Source: Fusobacterium ulcerans ATCC 49185
GTDB taxonomy: Bacteria > Fusobacteriota > Fusobacteriia > Fusobacteriales > Fusobacteriaceae
Direction: 5' to 3'
DNA length: 64,000 nt
Assembly: GCF_900683735.1 (NCBI RefSeq)
Contig: NZ_LR215979.1
Span: forward strand, 2,418,001-2,482,000
In this document: positions 7,670 to 16,529 of the stretch, in pieces
Layout: the number at the start of each line of letters is the position of its first letter
Position numbering within the stretch: position 1 is the first letter of the stretch
Translations under genes and position numbers: made by a program
Notes under the pieces: generated by a model
What the model was told of the DNA's origin: nothing
The model's database searches: none
What the model saw: only the letters and a program-made list of their open reading frames with translations

Positions 7670-8987
7670 TTTTTTTACCTTCCATTTTAAATTTATTATA
7701 AAATACTATCCCAAATATTATAACATAAAAAATTAAAAATAGAGCATTATCCTTACTTCCATTATATCTTAAAGTTAAGTATGGAACTTTAGAAAAAATT
7801 TCTACTAATTTCATAAATGTTTCAAAAATAATATTCACTATTGGAAAAACTATGAACCCGAGTCCTAAATTTTCCAAAAAAAGCCCAATAAATGATGTTA
7901 AGATATATAAAGTTCCAACTGGTAAAATAATTAAATTACTAAAAAATGAAAGAAACTGAACAGTTCCAAACTCTTTTATCAATATAGGTATCAGAAAAAA
8001 TTGAAGAGTTGTCAGAAGTATCAATTTTTCTACGAATTTAGATTTTCCTCTATATATAATTTTTCTTATTATTGGATATATACATATTATAGCAAACACA
8101 GCTAAATATGATAATATAAATGAAACTTCATCAATAGCAACAGGACTTATAAATATTCCTCCTATAAAAGCTGCTGCTAAAGATTTAGAAGCATCTATAT
8201 CTTCATAGAATATCTTTCCTCCTATGAATATTACTGCCATTATATAAGCTCTGATTAATGATGAAGAATGCTTCACTCCTAAAAAATAAATAGTTAAGGA
8301 TACTAGCATAAAAATATATCTATTCTTTCTAGAAACAGGTAATTTTTTAGAAATAAAACCACATATTCCTAAAATTATCCCTATATGTAACCCTGAGAGT
8401 GCCATAAGATGAGATATTCCCACATAATTAAATTCTCTTCTCATATTTCTGGTCAGCTGCTTTCCTTTGCCAAGTATGACAGCACTATATACTCTTTTAA
8501 ATTCAGGGCTTCCATCAGCAATAAATTTCTTTACATTATTTTCAAAATAGTTTTTCAGCCAGCTTTTCTCTATTTTTTCATCTGTTATTTTATTAATATA
8601 AAAATACTGCATATCATCTCTATTTTCTATCTTAGCTATTTCAGCTAAAATCATATATTTCCCATCTGGTATTTCTGGAATAAATGTATAACTTCTTATT
8701 TTAGGATACCTGTTGTCTATTTTTATTATATTTCCCATTCCATTTTTTATTTCTACTTTCATTTTAACTATTTCCAATCTTTCAAGATCATTAAAATGTA
8801 TACATAAAAGTATCCTTATTACTAATAAAACTGGAATTACATAAATAAATTTATCTTTTTTCTTAAAAAATATGTACATTCCAGTGACTACTAATACAGT
8901 TAAAAATATGGAAATCCATAAAGAAAATATATTGAAAATAGTCACAATTATAAAAACTTCTAAAGCTAGAATATAAATTAGTTCCAA
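7632..8987 (-). CDS. comEC: ComEC/Rec2-family DNA-uptake channel protein, short form
   Basis: 451 residues. A hydrophobic N-terminus is followed by an OB-like stretch (about residues 75-125). The Competence domain has the hallmark GISHLMALSGLHIG near residues 185-200 and many membrane segments. Full ComEC proteins carry a C-terminal metallo-beta-lactamase-like nuclease; here the protein stops after the membrane domain. The family moves single-stranded DNA across the inner membrane in transformation. The missing domain may be encoded elsewhere. It overlaps the M50 gene by 38 bases, so the two are translationally linked. Confidence 0.85.
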   Translation of the reverse strand: MELIYILALEVFIIVTIFNIFSLWISIFLTVLVVTGMYIFFKKKDKFIYVIPVLLVIRILLCIHFNDLERLEIVKMKVEIKNGMGNIIKIDNRYPKIRSYTFIPEIPDGKYMILAEIAKIENRDDMQYFYINKITDEKIEKSWLKNYFENNVKKFIADGSPEFKRVYSAVILGKGKQLTRNMRREFNYVGISHLMALSGLHIGIILGICGFISKKLPVSRKNRYIFMLVSLTIYFLGVKHSSSLIRAYIMAVIFIGGKIFYEDIDASKSLAAAFIGGIFISPVAIDEVSFILSYLAVFAIICIYPIIRKIIYRGKSKFVEKLILLTTLQFFLIPILIKEFGTVQFLSFFSNLIILPVGTLYILTSFIGLFLENLGLGFIVFPIVNIIFETFMKLVEIFSKVPYLTLRYNGSKDNALFLIFYVIIFGIVFYNKFKMEGKKNEKISGRTKIFK

Positions 8988-9013
8988 ATTTTGCCTCCGA
9001 TTTTTGAATATCT

Positions 9014-10336
9014 CTATTCTTCATACTTGTAATAAAATATGAATGATATAATAAATGAGATCGTAGACACAATAGAAGTAAGGTATATACCACTCTTTTC
9101 CACTCCTTTTGGAGTTCCTGTTATTGCAGATAAAATGTCTCCATTTCCTGAAACTAAAATTATAGGCAAAATAAGTATAGATACTAAAAATGCCATTTTC
9201 AAGAAAAATCCTTGTATTCCAAAACATACCCCTTCTATTCTATGACCTGTTTCATCACTTATTTTACTTCCTATCTCACTAAGCATAGCTGGAGGAAAAA
9301 TAAACCCAGCTCCTGCTATTGGTATTCCGATCAAAGCAAATAATATAAATCCAAATTTTACAGGAATTGCTTTTCCTAAAAAAAATAAAGCTGTTGTAAA
9401 TATTATCAGCATAATCAAACAGCTAAGCATAACTTTTCTATATCCATATTTTCTTGAAAGAAGATTTGTAGGATAGAAGCATATTGCTGACATTCCAAAA
9501 AGAAGAGCAGAAGCTAAAGTTATAGCTCCCTTTCCATATCCCATTATGTCCTCTACAAAATAATTCATAACAGCTCTCAGATTATTAAATCCTATAAAAA
9601 AGAAAAGAAGTCCTAAAAGATATAATACAAAAGATTTATTTTTAAATAATATCTTCATAGTATCTTTGAATCCTGCATCTGAACTTTGTCCTAATGAATA
9701 TTTTCTCTCTGGAACTAAGAATACTGTTATAAATCCTCCTATTACTGCAATGGCACATAGAGAGATAACCATTCCTCTGACTCCAAAAAGAACATCTCCT
9801 TTTCCAATCATTTTTATAAGTACACCAGGAATAATCATTGCGATAGCAGTATATAAAAGCCTGAATATAGATTGCCATGTAGACAGGTTAAGTCTTTCCT
9901 CCTGTATATGTCCTATCTCTGGTATAAGAGCATTATAAGGAGCTCCCACCACTGTATAAAATGAAAAGAACAAAGAACCAACTATTGCCAGATAAATAAA
10001 TGCTGCTTTTTCATTTCCCATTGGAGGATAAAAAAATGCTACTGTACATAATGCTAATGGAATAGTTCCAACGGCTATAAATGGTATTCTTCTTCCCCAT
10101 CTTGTATTAACTCTGTCTGATAAGAAGCCCACTACTGGATCTGTTATCATATCTACAAGCCTTGATATTACAAGTGCTAATGAAATAAATAATGGCGCCA
10201 TCACTGGTTTTAATCCTGAGCTTTCAGGGGGAAGATAGAAATATAGTATCCATTGTGCAAAAATTTGATCTACAATGGCATAACTAACTCCCAATCCATA
10301 AAATATCTGTATATTTAAAGGTATTCTTTTGCTCAT
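9014..10336 (-). CDS. GPH-family (glycoside-pentoside-hexuronide:cation) symporter, MFS superfamily
   Basis: About 440 residues with 12 hydrophobic segments. The family signature is in the loop after helix 2: DMITDPVVGFLSDR followed by RWGRRIPFI (about residues 60-85). These transporters carry sugars or glycosides together with Na+ or H+. There is no glycosidase next to it, so the substrate cannot be named. The ATG at 10336 is preferred over a GTG one codon upstream because of GGAG spacing. Confidence 0.85.
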   Translation of the reverse strand: MSKRIPLNIQIFYGLGVSYAIVDQIFAQWILYFYLPPESSGLKPVMAPLFISLALVISRLVDMITDPVVGFLSDRVNTRWGRRIPFIAVGTIPLALCTVAFFYPPMGNEKAAFIYLAIVGSLFFSFYTVVGAPYNALIPEIGHIQEERLNLSTWQSIFRLLYTAIAMIIPGVLIKMIGKGDVLFGVRGMVISLCAIAVIGGFITVFLVPERKYSLGQSSDAGFKDTMKILFKNKSFVLYLLGLLFFFIGFNNLRAVMNYFVEDIMGYGKGAITLASALLFGMSAICFYPTNLLSRKYGYRKVMLSCLIMLIIFTTALFFLGKAIPVKFGFILFALIGIPIAGAGFIFPPAMLSEIGSKISDETGHRIEGVCFGIQGFFLKMAFLVSILILPIILVSGNGDILSAITGTPKGVEKSGIYLTSIVSTISFIISFIFYYKYEE

Positions 10337-10384
10337 CACTTTCTCCTTTTTATTTAGTCTTTATTGTTATCAGTATTTTGAAGC

Positions 10385-10413
10385 TTTATATTATGATATC
10401 AAATTAATATCAA
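10385..10413 (-). promoter_or_regulatory. Promoter of the GPH symporter
   Basis: TTGATA (10408-10413), 17-base spacer, TATAAA (10385-10390) on the minus strand. The -35 box lies inside one arm of a 13-bp inverted repeat (10406-10418 and 10465-10477). Confidence 0.5.
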
Positions 10414-10477
10414 TATTTTTATTTATTTTTTCTATATGATTTCTTAATTATTATTTTATCAAATAAATATTGATATT
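10406..10477. repeat. 13-bp inverted repeat upstream of the GPH symporter
   Basis: AATATCAATATTT (10406-10418) is repeated exactly in inverted orientation as AAATATTGATATT (10465-10477). One arm covers the -35 box of the symporter promoter, so it may be a pair of operator sites. The region is very AT-rich, so chance cannot be excluded. Confidence 0.4.
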
Positions 10478-10481
10478 TTCT

Positions 10482-11660
10482 TTACTTTCCTTTTATCATT
10501 AGTGGTATCTTTGAATCTTCATAAAATTTTACCATTTTGTATATAAGAGAAGCTTTTTCATTAAATTCTATAAACTCTCTTGCCTCATCAGAAAATTTAT
10601 CTTTAATATTTTTCATAGATGTCATTATTTTATTATTTTCTTCTTTTTTTAAATAATTAAGATATTCTCTTCCCTTGTCAGTGAACCCCAGTATTTTTAC
10701 ATAGGGTATCTCTTTTTTTACTTTTTGAGTAAGTTCCTGTGTTATTCCAGTCAAAATATGAATCAACACCCTCTGTGTTCTTCCTTGAGTAAATCTTCTG
10801 CTAGTTATTCCATTATAAAATTCTTCAAATTTATAATTTTTTACAGCCATTTCATAAAGTCTGTTTTCATATCCTTTTTCCATATCCTGAATATCAGATA
10901 ATATATTTTTATTTCTTATTATTTCATACCTTAACAGAGGATAGAAGTTTTCTAAATATACAAGTCTGTTCTTTTTATTTTCTTCATTTAATATTTTTAA
11001 ACTTTCTTCTGGTACTAAATCAGCTATCTCTTTTTTCTCTTTTAAAAACTTTCTGACAGCAGTAGCACTTGCAAAACCTTCATCAGCATTCTCTTCATAA
11101 TATCCAGTTTTCTCTCTTTTTATAAGCATAGGAACAATATTACTATTCCAATATTTTATAGCCTTTATATATTCCAATCCTAAGATATCATTTGAAGCAA
11201 GAATAATATTATTTCCTTTAATTTCTTTTAAAGCTTTAGAATATGCTGTTGGATATGATTCTCCATTGGAAAGATGCTTTTTTATTTTATTTTTAAATTC
11301 TATATCTTCTTCTATCTCTGCAATCTTCTTCAAACTATTTATATTTGAAGTTTCTGAACCAAATATTATATTACTGCATTTCAATTCATTGAGAATTCCC
11401 ACTGCTCCCTTAGCAAAAATTTCTGCACTCTGGCAAGAATAAAATACTGGAAGCTCTGCTACTATATCTATTCCATTTTTCAAAGCCATCTCTGCTCTTT
11501 TCCATCTGTTAATGACAGCTGGTTCTCCTCTTTGAACAAAATCACCACTCATAACAGCTATCTTTACATTTTCTTTATCTATTTCATATGCCTTTTCTAA
11601 ATGATACTTGTGTCCATTATGAAAAGGATTATATTCTACAATTAATCCAGATGCTTTCAT
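10482..11660 (-). CDS. tmcAL: tRNA(Met) cytidine acetate ligase TmcAL
   Basis: 392 residues from the ATG at 11660. A longer in-frame start 33 bases upstream is less likely because AAAGGAG sits just before 11660. The nucleotidyltransferase motif HNGH is at residues 14-17 (EYNPFHNGHKYHL), followed by SGDFVQRGEPA, as in YlbM. TmcAL activates acetate with ATP and makes N4-acetylcytidine at the wobble base of elongator tRNA-Met. It stands alone between the symporter and the divergent coaX. Confidence 0.92.
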   Translation of the reverse strand: MKASGLIVEYNPFHNGHKYHLEKAYEIDKENVKIAVMSGDFVQRGEPAVINRWKRAEMALKNGIDIVAELPVFYSCQSAEIFAKGAVGILNELKCSNIIFGSETSNINSLKKIAEIEEDIEFKNKIKKHLSNGESYPTAYSKALKEIKGNNIILASNDILGLEYIKAIKYWNSNIVPMLIKREKTGYYEENADEGFASATAVRKFLKEKKEIADLVPEESLKILNEENKKNRLVYLENFYPLLRYEIIRNKNILSDIQDMEKGYENRLYEMAVKNYKFEEFYNGITSRRFTQGRTQRVLIHILTGITQELTQKVKKEIPYVKILGFTDKGREYLNYLKKEENNKIMTSMKNIKDKFSDEAREFIEFNEKASLIYKMVKFYEDSKIPLMIKGK

Positions 11661-11738
11661 CCACTGCTCCTTTCTTTTTCTTATTATCATCATATCAGTT
11701 GTTTATTAACAAATCAATCAATATTTATTACTTGACTA

Positions 11739-11766
11739 TTGCTTTTTCAAAATTTTAGTTTATAAT
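11739..11766 (+). promoter_or_regulatory. Promoter of coaX
   Basis: TTGCTT (11739-11744), 16-base spacer, TATAAT (11761-11766), about 32 bases before the coaX start. Confidence 0.5.
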
Positions 11767-11798
11767 TAAGTATACATAGGATATAAGGAGGAAACCAT

Positions 11799-12575
11799 AT
11801 GCTTTTAGCAATTGATATTGGAAATACCCACATAGTTACAGGATTGTTAGATGATACAGGAAATGTCTTGTTGACTTTTAGAATTGCTTCTAATGATAAA
11901 TTAACTGAAGATGAATATTTTTCATATTTAAGAAATATTTCCAAATTTAATAAAGTAGATATTGAAAAGATAGATGGAATGATAGTTGCTTCTGTAGTTC
12001 CCAATCTCATTACCATATTTCATTTCTTAGGAAAAAAATATTTTAATATAGAACCTATGATAGTTAATTCTGAACTTAAAAAACCTTTCACTTTTGCACC
12101 AAATCTTAATCCAACTGGTTTTGGAGCAGATAGAATAATAGATATAGTCCAGTCTTTAAGCGAATATCCAGATAAAAATCTTGTTATTTTTGATTTTGGA
12201 AGTGCAACTACATATGAAGTACTTGAAAAAAATATCTATATAGGGGGCGGTATTCTTCCAGGAATAGAAATGTCTATCAATGCCTTATTTACAAATACAG
12301 CAAAACTGCCAAAAGTAAAATTCAGTACCCCTGATTCTGTTCTTGGAAAAAATACTATTGAGCAGATTCAAGCTGGTATTTTCTATGGTTATGCTGGACA
12401 GATAAAGCATATAATCAAAAAAATTAAAGAGGTAGTTGAGAATCCATTCATTATTGCAACAGGTGGACTTGGTAAAATTCTTTCTGCTGAAATTGAAGAA
12501 ATTGATGTATATTCTCCTGATTTGAGTATAAAAGGACTTCATACTCTTTATAAATATAATCAAGCTTATAATTAA
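11799..12575 (+). CDS. coaX: Type III pantothenate kinase
   Basis: 258 residues, full length. The ASKHA motifs are in order: AIDIGNT (residues 4-10, catalytic D6), GADRI (109-113) and DFGSATTYE (132-140). The enzyme makes 4'-phosphopantothenate in the first step of CoA synthesis, and this type usually needs a monovalent cation such as K+. An AGGAGG site precedes the ATG. It is a single-gene plus-strand unit. Confidence 0.96.
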   Translation: MLLAIDIGNTHIVTGLLDDTGNVLLTFRIASNDKLTEDEYFSYLRNISKFNKVDIEKIDGMIVASVVPNLITIFHFLGKKYFNIEPMIVNSELKKPFTFAPNLNPTGFGADRIIDIVQSLSEYPDKNLVIFDFGSATTYEVLEKNIYIGGGILPGIEMSINALFTNTAKLPKVKFSTPDSVLGKNTIEQIQAGIFYGYAGQIKHIIKKIKEVVENPFIIATGGLGKILSAEIEEIDVYSPDLSIKGLHTLYKYNQAYN

Positions 12576-12581
12576 ATCAAA

Positions 12582-12616
12582 AAGCCTGACTTGTAGTTTT
12601 ATACTTTGTCAGGCTT
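12582..12616. terminator. Terminator between coaX and the secreted-protein gene
   Basis: AAGCCTGAC (12582-12590) pairs with GTCAGGCTT (12608-12616), with an A tract before and a T tract after. It can stop both convergent transcripts. Confidence 0.8.
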
Positions 12617-12622
12617 GATTTT

Positions 12623-13189
12623 TTAGTTCAAAACTTTTTTATTTTTCTTTACAAAATCTATTATCTTAAAGTAGTCTTCCATTGCAGCATTGATATATGC
12701 TTTTTGTCCTACATAGTTATCTGGATAAAGTTTTGCAGCTGATTCTTTAAATATCTCTACAACTTCAGCTGGAACTTTAGAAGAAGCTATCTCTTTAGCT
12801 AACTGTTCTTTAGCAGCGTTATTTTTCTCTTCAGTCACTACTGCACTTTTTAACGTTTCTACTTTTACTCTTTCTACAAGTTCATTATAATTTGCTATTT
12901 CACTTGGTAATACCTGATATTGTTTTACAAAGTTTGAGCCATACATCTGTCTTAATCTTTGCTTTATTCTGTCAAATTCCACTGCTGGTATTCCAGATTC
13001 TGCCCCCATTTTTTCCATTTTTAAATATGAGTCTGTCTGCCATCTTCTAAAAGATATTCTGTCACTTCCTTCAAAAGATTGAGATTCTCTAATTATAGCT
13101 TTTTCTATGTCTGCTGGCACTTCCTGTTTAATAGCAGCAAAAGCTGAAATATTCAAAGCTATCAATCCTAATATTATTGCTTTTTTCAT
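12623..13189 (-). CDS. Small secreted or periplasmic protein of unknown function
   Basis: 188 residues from the ATG at 13189, which has a perfect AGGAGG site; a longer in-frame start lacks one. Residues 1-19 are a clear signal peptide (MKKAIILGLIALNISAFAA). The mature part is charged and mostly helical with no cysteine and no domain I recognise. The IS3 element ends only some tens of bases upstream, so the original promoter may have been displaced. Confidence 0.7.
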   Translation of the reverse strand: MKKAIILGLIALNISAFAAIKQEVPADIEKAIIRESQSFEGSDRISFRRWQTDSYLKMEKMGAESGIPAVEFDRIKQRLRQMYGSNFVKQYQVLPSEIANYNELVERVKVETLKSAVVTEEKNNAAKEQLAKEIASSKVPAEVVEIFKESAAKLYPDNYVGQKAYINAAMEDYFKIIDFVKKNKKVLN

Positions 13190-13230
13190 TCTTTCCTCCT
13201 CTGATTTATAGACATATTCCATGTCATATT

Positions 13231-14082
13231 TTATATTTTTTTACTATTTATATATTTCTCTTTGTATTTTACAGGACTCATTCCATCAAGCTTCAACTGT
13301 ATTCTTTCATTATTATAGAAATGTATATACTCTTTTATTTTTTGAGCTAGATTTTCATATGTCATTCCTCTATCTAATAAGTATATCAGTTCTGCTTTAA
13401 AATGTCCAAAGAATATCTCAATAGGTACATTATCCCAGCAGTTGCCACGTCTTGACATAGATTGAATAACTCCTTTCTCTCTTAGCATATCACAATATTT
13501 TTCTCCTGTATACTGAAAACCTTGATCAGTATGTAAAATACATTTTTCTTCCAATGGAAATTCAAAGATTTTATCCAAAGTTTTTACAACAAGTTCAAAG
13601 CCATCAGTGAGTCCTAAGTCATAAGCAATTATTTCCTCATTAAAAATATCTTTCACAGCATTCATATACACAGTAAAATTATACATTTTTATTTCTGTAA
13701 TATCCATACATAATTTTTCTAAAGGTTTACCAGAATTAAAATCTCTGTTTAATATATTCTCAACAACTTTTCCAGCCCAACTTTTGCCTTTATAACTCTG
13801 ATTTCTTATTATTGATTTTACTCCCAGCTCTCTCATTATTCTATATATTCTTTTATGATTTACTTTAAATTCCGTATTATTGTTTATGTATGAGCATAAT
13901 CTTTTTACTCCATATGTTCCATTGTATTTTTCATTTATTTCTATAATCAGCTCTTCTATTTTTCTATTTTCCTGTTTTCTTAAACTTGTATCATCTTTCC
14001 GCTTCTTCCATTTATAATAAGCACTTCTTGACACTCCTGCAGCCCAGCATAGAGATGTGACAGGATATTCATCCTCCAACAT
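13231..14082 (-). CDS. IS3-family transposase OrfB (DDE integrase core)
   Basis: 283 residues from the first ATG, but it is probably made as an OrfAB fusion by -1 frameshifting. It has an HTH_21-like region near the N-terminus, then the rve core with the three catalytic acidic residues in CMDITEIKMY, HTDQGFQY and NVPIEIFFGHFKAEL. It catalyses cut/copy-and-join steps of transposition. Confidence 0.93.
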   Translation of the reverse strand: MLEDEYPVTSLCWAAGVSRSAYYKWKKRKDDTSLRKQENRKIEELIIEINEKYNGTYGVKRLCSYINNNTEFKVNHKRIYRIMRELGVKSIIRNQSYKGKSWAGKVVENILNRDFNSGKPLEKLCMDITEIKMYNFTVYMNAVKDIFNEEIIAYDLGLTDGFELVVKTLDKIFEFPLEEKCILHTDQGFQYTGEKYCDMLREKGVIQSMSRRGNCWDNVPIEIFFGHFKAELIYLLDRGMTYENLAQKIKEYIHFYNNERIQLKLDGMSPVKYKEKYINSKKI

Positions 14083-14084
14083 TT

Positions 14085-14420
14085 CTATAGCTCTATATTT
14101 GGTTCTTCCAGCTGCAGAATATACAACTTTTTTAAGTATTCATTCTCCATTCTCAAATATTTATTTTCCTTTTTTATTGATATGTTTTTCTCATTAGAAG
14201 CTGTTTTTATCTTTTTTAAAATCATTTTCTTACTGCTTCTTCTTTTATCAAAAGCTCTTTCTCCCAATTCTTTATATTTTTTTACCCAATCTAATATTTG
14301 TGTATCAGATTTAACTCCATATTCTTTTGCCAGCATTTCAGCACTTACATTAGATTTTAAATATGTTTTTACAACTGATAATTTTAATTTTTTATCATAC
14401 CTACTATACTCTTTACACAT
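14085..14420 (-). CDS. IS3-family transposase OrfA (helix-turn-helix protein)
   Basis: 111 residues. It has an N-terminal helix-turn-helix of the IS3 OrfA type (VKTYLKSNVSAEMLAKEYGV) and a C-terminal leucine-zipper-like coil (KKENKYLRMENEYLKKL). It binds the element ends and regulates transposition. A GGAGG site precedes the start. The slippery heptamer for the OrfAB fusion is inside its last 20 codons. Confidence 0.92.
   Translation of the reverse strand: MCKEYSRYDKKLKLSVVKTYLKSNVSAEMLAKEYGVKSDTQILDWVKKYKELGERAFDKRRSSKKMILKKIKTASNEKNISIKKENKYLRMENEYLKKLYILQLEEPNIEL
14127..14133 (-). other. A AAA AAG programmed -1 frameshift site
   Basis: Read on the minus strand in the OrfA frame the codons are TTA AAA AAG, giving the heptamer A-AAA-AAG used by many IS3 elements. 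Slipping back one base continues VVYSAAGRTKYRAIE and runs straight into the OrfB frame without a stop. Confidence 0.8.
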
Positions 14421-14603
14421 AATAAAACCTCCTGAATAAATTATTTATTTGAAAGGCAATAAAAAGATTTTTCAAAAAATTTTTAAGGATGACCTTTCAA
14501 GTCATCCCATATTTTTATTTTATCTTTTTATATATCTTTAAAATACTATACCAAAACTGATACATTATTTTTTATATTATACCTTGATTTTTCTCAAAAA
14601 AAA

Positions 14604-14626
14604 AGTGCCTACCTAAGGTAAGCACT
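14604..14626 (-). terminator. Terminator of porin 1
   Basis: AGTGCTTACC/GGTAGGCACT hairpin followed by nine T on the minus strand. It is a diverged member of the hairpin found after all five porins. Confidence 0.8.
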
Positions 14627-14657
14627 AAAAATTTTTTATTTAATTTTTTAAACCAAA

Positions 14658-15752
14658 CTAGAATGAAGTTCTGAATCCTGCAAATACAGTTGGCTGCCAT
14701 CTCCAGTTAGATGCTTCACTCTCAGCCGTAATATTCCAGTTTCTGTATTCAGCCCCAGCTGCTGCATATACTTTTACAGATGGAGTTGCTTGATAGTTAA
14801 CTTGAATTGTTGGTAATGCATATAATTGATATGCTGCATGTTTTTGACTAGTTATAGACTTATTTAAAAATGCCTTTTCTTTAGCCCAAGAATAAGTATC
14901 ATATCCACCTTCGAAATTGAAGTCAACTGATACTTTTCCATTTGTATATAGGTTAGTTGTATTATAGATATAAGCTTCCACATCTACAGTAAAGTTTTTA
15001 TCTTTTTCATCCCATGTAGCTTCTCCATTTCTTATTTTTCCATTAACTATTTGGTCAGCTCCATAAAAATGTTGAGTTGTATATAAATTAAACTCAAATG
15101 AGAATCCCCATGGTAATTCATGCATTGTATATAAATCTACACCTAATTGATTATCATATTCATCAGAAAAATCATCTTCATCAGCGAACACATGTCTATA
15201 TTTTGGAGCTACTACAAAGTTAGTAGTTTTTACAAAATCATTGTTGAACATATATTCTGCAAAATTAAATCTTGCTTGATATTCTAAATGTCTAGCATTA
15301 TTATTGTCTCTTGCTTCAACTCTTGAAGTAAAATCAACTTTAGAATCTCCAAGTAATCCATGATTATATGTATATCTTAATCTTGTGTCATCTCCAGTTT
15401 TTCCTCCAACTTTAGAATTTTCAGAAGTAAATTTATTAAAATCTCTTACTCTGTATTCTAAAGCTTGTTTTTCAGTCATATTAATTTTTCCTTGTAACTG
15501 AAGTCTTCCATACTTATTATTTCCATTCCAATCAGTTCCATCTTGAGTTTCAGTTTCACCATAGTATCTGTATTGAAGATCAACATAACCGTTAGGTCTG
15601 AATCCTTCTTCTTTGTCTCTGTAAACGATAACTTCTTTTTCGATTACTTGAACTGGTGCTTCTTCAACTACAACTGGAGCTGGTACAACTTCTTTTGCAG
15701 ATGCTGATGCTACAACAAGTAAAGAACCTAGTAAAAGTGCTAATTTTCTCAT
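14658..15752 (-). CDS. FomA-family outer-membrane porin, array copy 1
   Basis: 364 residues. It starts with the signal peptide MRKLALLLGSLLVVASASA and a Pro/Val/Glu-rich linker ending EGFRPNG (to about residue 54), both shared with the four other copies. The rest is alternating hydrophobic beta-strand sequence ending in Phe, as for barrels handled by the BAM complex. Similarity to F. nucleatum FomA includes WRWQP near the C-terminus and NLYTNGK / NFEGGYD. FomA is a trimeric voltage-dependent porin, adhesin and major antigen. This copy is last in transcription order and has its own leader and terminator. Confidence 0.93.
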   Translation of the reverse strand: MRKLALLLGSLLVVASASAKEVVPAPVVVEEAPVQVIEKEVIVYRDKEEGFRPNGYVDLQYRYYGETETQDGTDWNGNNKYGRLQLQGKINMTEKQALEYRVRDFNKFTSENSKVGGKTGDDTRLRYTYNHGLLGDSKVDFTSRVEARDNNNARHLEYQARFNFAEYMFNNDFVKTTNFVVAPKYRHVFADEDDFSDEYDNQLGVDLYTMHELPWGFSFEFNLYTTQHFYGADQIVNGKIRNGEATWDEKDKNFTVDVEAYIYNTTNLYTNGKVSVDFNFEGGYDTYSWAKEKAFLNKSITSQKHAAYQLYALPTIQVNYQATPSVKVYAAAGAEYRNWNITAESEASNWRWQPTVFAGFRTSF

Positions 15753-15911
15753 AATTATCTCCCCTTTAAAAAGATTTTTTTATACCTCCCCCCTAACTTC
15801 CAAGGGGAGATATTTCCCATTACCAATGGAGGGGAGGGTTGACAAATCTTCTTGTTAGAACCCCAAAAAAAGAGGATAGAAAAAGGATAGACATACCCCC
15901 TTTTAGTAGAC
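15753..15911 (-). repeat. Porin leader block, copy 1 (159 bp)
   Basis: Upstream block of porin 1, near-identical in copies 1, 3, 4 and 5 and partly in copy 2. On the minus strand it contains a conserved CTATCCTTTTT / CTATCCTCTTT double element, an ATCTCCCCTT stretch, a GGGGGGAGG stretch and the GGGGAG ribosome site. Confidence 0.9.
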
Positions 15912-15936
15912 AAAAAAAATCAAGAAAAATTAAAAA

Positions 15937-15959
15937 AAGTCTGCCAAAAAGACAAACTT
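15937..15959 (-). terminator. Terminator of the zeta-toxin unit
   Basis: AAGTTTGTC pairs with GGCAGACTT (with G-U pairs) and seven T follow on the minus strand, directly after the zeta stop codon. Confidence 0.65.
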
Positions 15960-15961
15960 TT

Positions 15962-16528
15962 TTAAATATATTTAATTATATTTTCCAACCATTTAGGAAT
16001 ATTTTCATCCCAGATAATATTTCCATTTTCTACCAAAAGACATTCTCTTATATATTCACTATTATCATATACAGTTATTTTATCACACATCTTAAAAACT
16101 TTTTTAAAATTTTCAAATGATTCAACATACCTTTTTTCTATATCTTTATCTGGTATTCCATGACCACCATTTCTTACTCTTATTCTTACTCTTTCTTTAG
16201 CAATTTCTACATTTTTTACTCCAATATAGTGTAAATATATTTTAAAGCCTTTTTCTTTAGCTTTTAAAATCCCTTTTAAAACAGTATTCCCTGTCAAAGT
16301 AGTTTCTTGATTAAAAGAAATTCCTTTTTCTATATATTCATTTCTCCAACTAATTCCAATTCTGGCAGCCTTTATCTGATCAGATGAATTTTTCCATTCT
16401 CCAATCTCTTTTACTATTTCATCAGTATTAATTCTTTTCCCTAAATCATTATTCTTTATTATTTCAATATTATATAAAGTTGATTTACCAGCTCCATTTA
16501 CTCCTGCAAAAATAGTATATACCTTCAT
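15962..16528 (-). CDS. Zeta-toxin-family P-loop kinase
   Basis: 188 residues. The Walker A motif GVNGAGKST is at residues 9-17, INTDEIVKEI follows, and RVRNGGHGIPDKDI lies near residue 133. This is the compact COG4185-type relative of zeta toxins. Classical zeta phosphorylates UDP-N-acetylglucosamine and blocks wall synthesis. It starts two bases after the stop of a 57-residue gene that would be the antitoxin. Whether it is toxic and what it phosphorylates are inference. The pair sits between two porin units with its own terminator. Confidence 0.85.
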   Translation of the reverse strand: MKVYTIFAGVNGAGKSTLYNIEIIKNNDLGKRINTDEIVKEIGEWKNSSDQIKAARIGISWRNEYIEKGISFNQETTLTGNTVLKGILKAKEKGFKIYLHYIGVKNVEIAKERVRIRVRNGGHGIPDKDIEKRYVESFENFKKVFKMCDKITVYDNSEYIRECLLVENGNIIWDENIPKWLENIIKYI

Positions 16529-16529
16529 A

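Larger units (their letters stand above)
13231..14420 (-). mobile_element. IS3-family insertion sequence (coding extent; ends not resolved)
   Basis: Two overlapping-frame genes, orfA and orfB, have the IS3 (IS150-like) organisation with a slippery heptamer. I could not fix the terminal inverted repeats by eye. A palindrome at 14483-14506 (GGATGAC/GTCATCC arms) and a weaker similar one near 13212-13226 are candidate ends. The element is apparently intact, with no stop codon or frameshift other than the programmed one. It lies between the small secreted-protein gene and the porin array. Confidence 0.85.

Noticed and set aside
9642-9878. Second minus-strand frame inside the GPH symporter gene
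   Set aside because: Out-of-frame shadow; the symporter frame carries the family motif over the same bases.
14483-14506. Palindrome upstream of orfA as the exact IS end
   Set aside because: A similar but imperfect palindrome near 13212-13226 aligns equally well as a direct or inverted copy, so the element ends cannot be fixed by eye.
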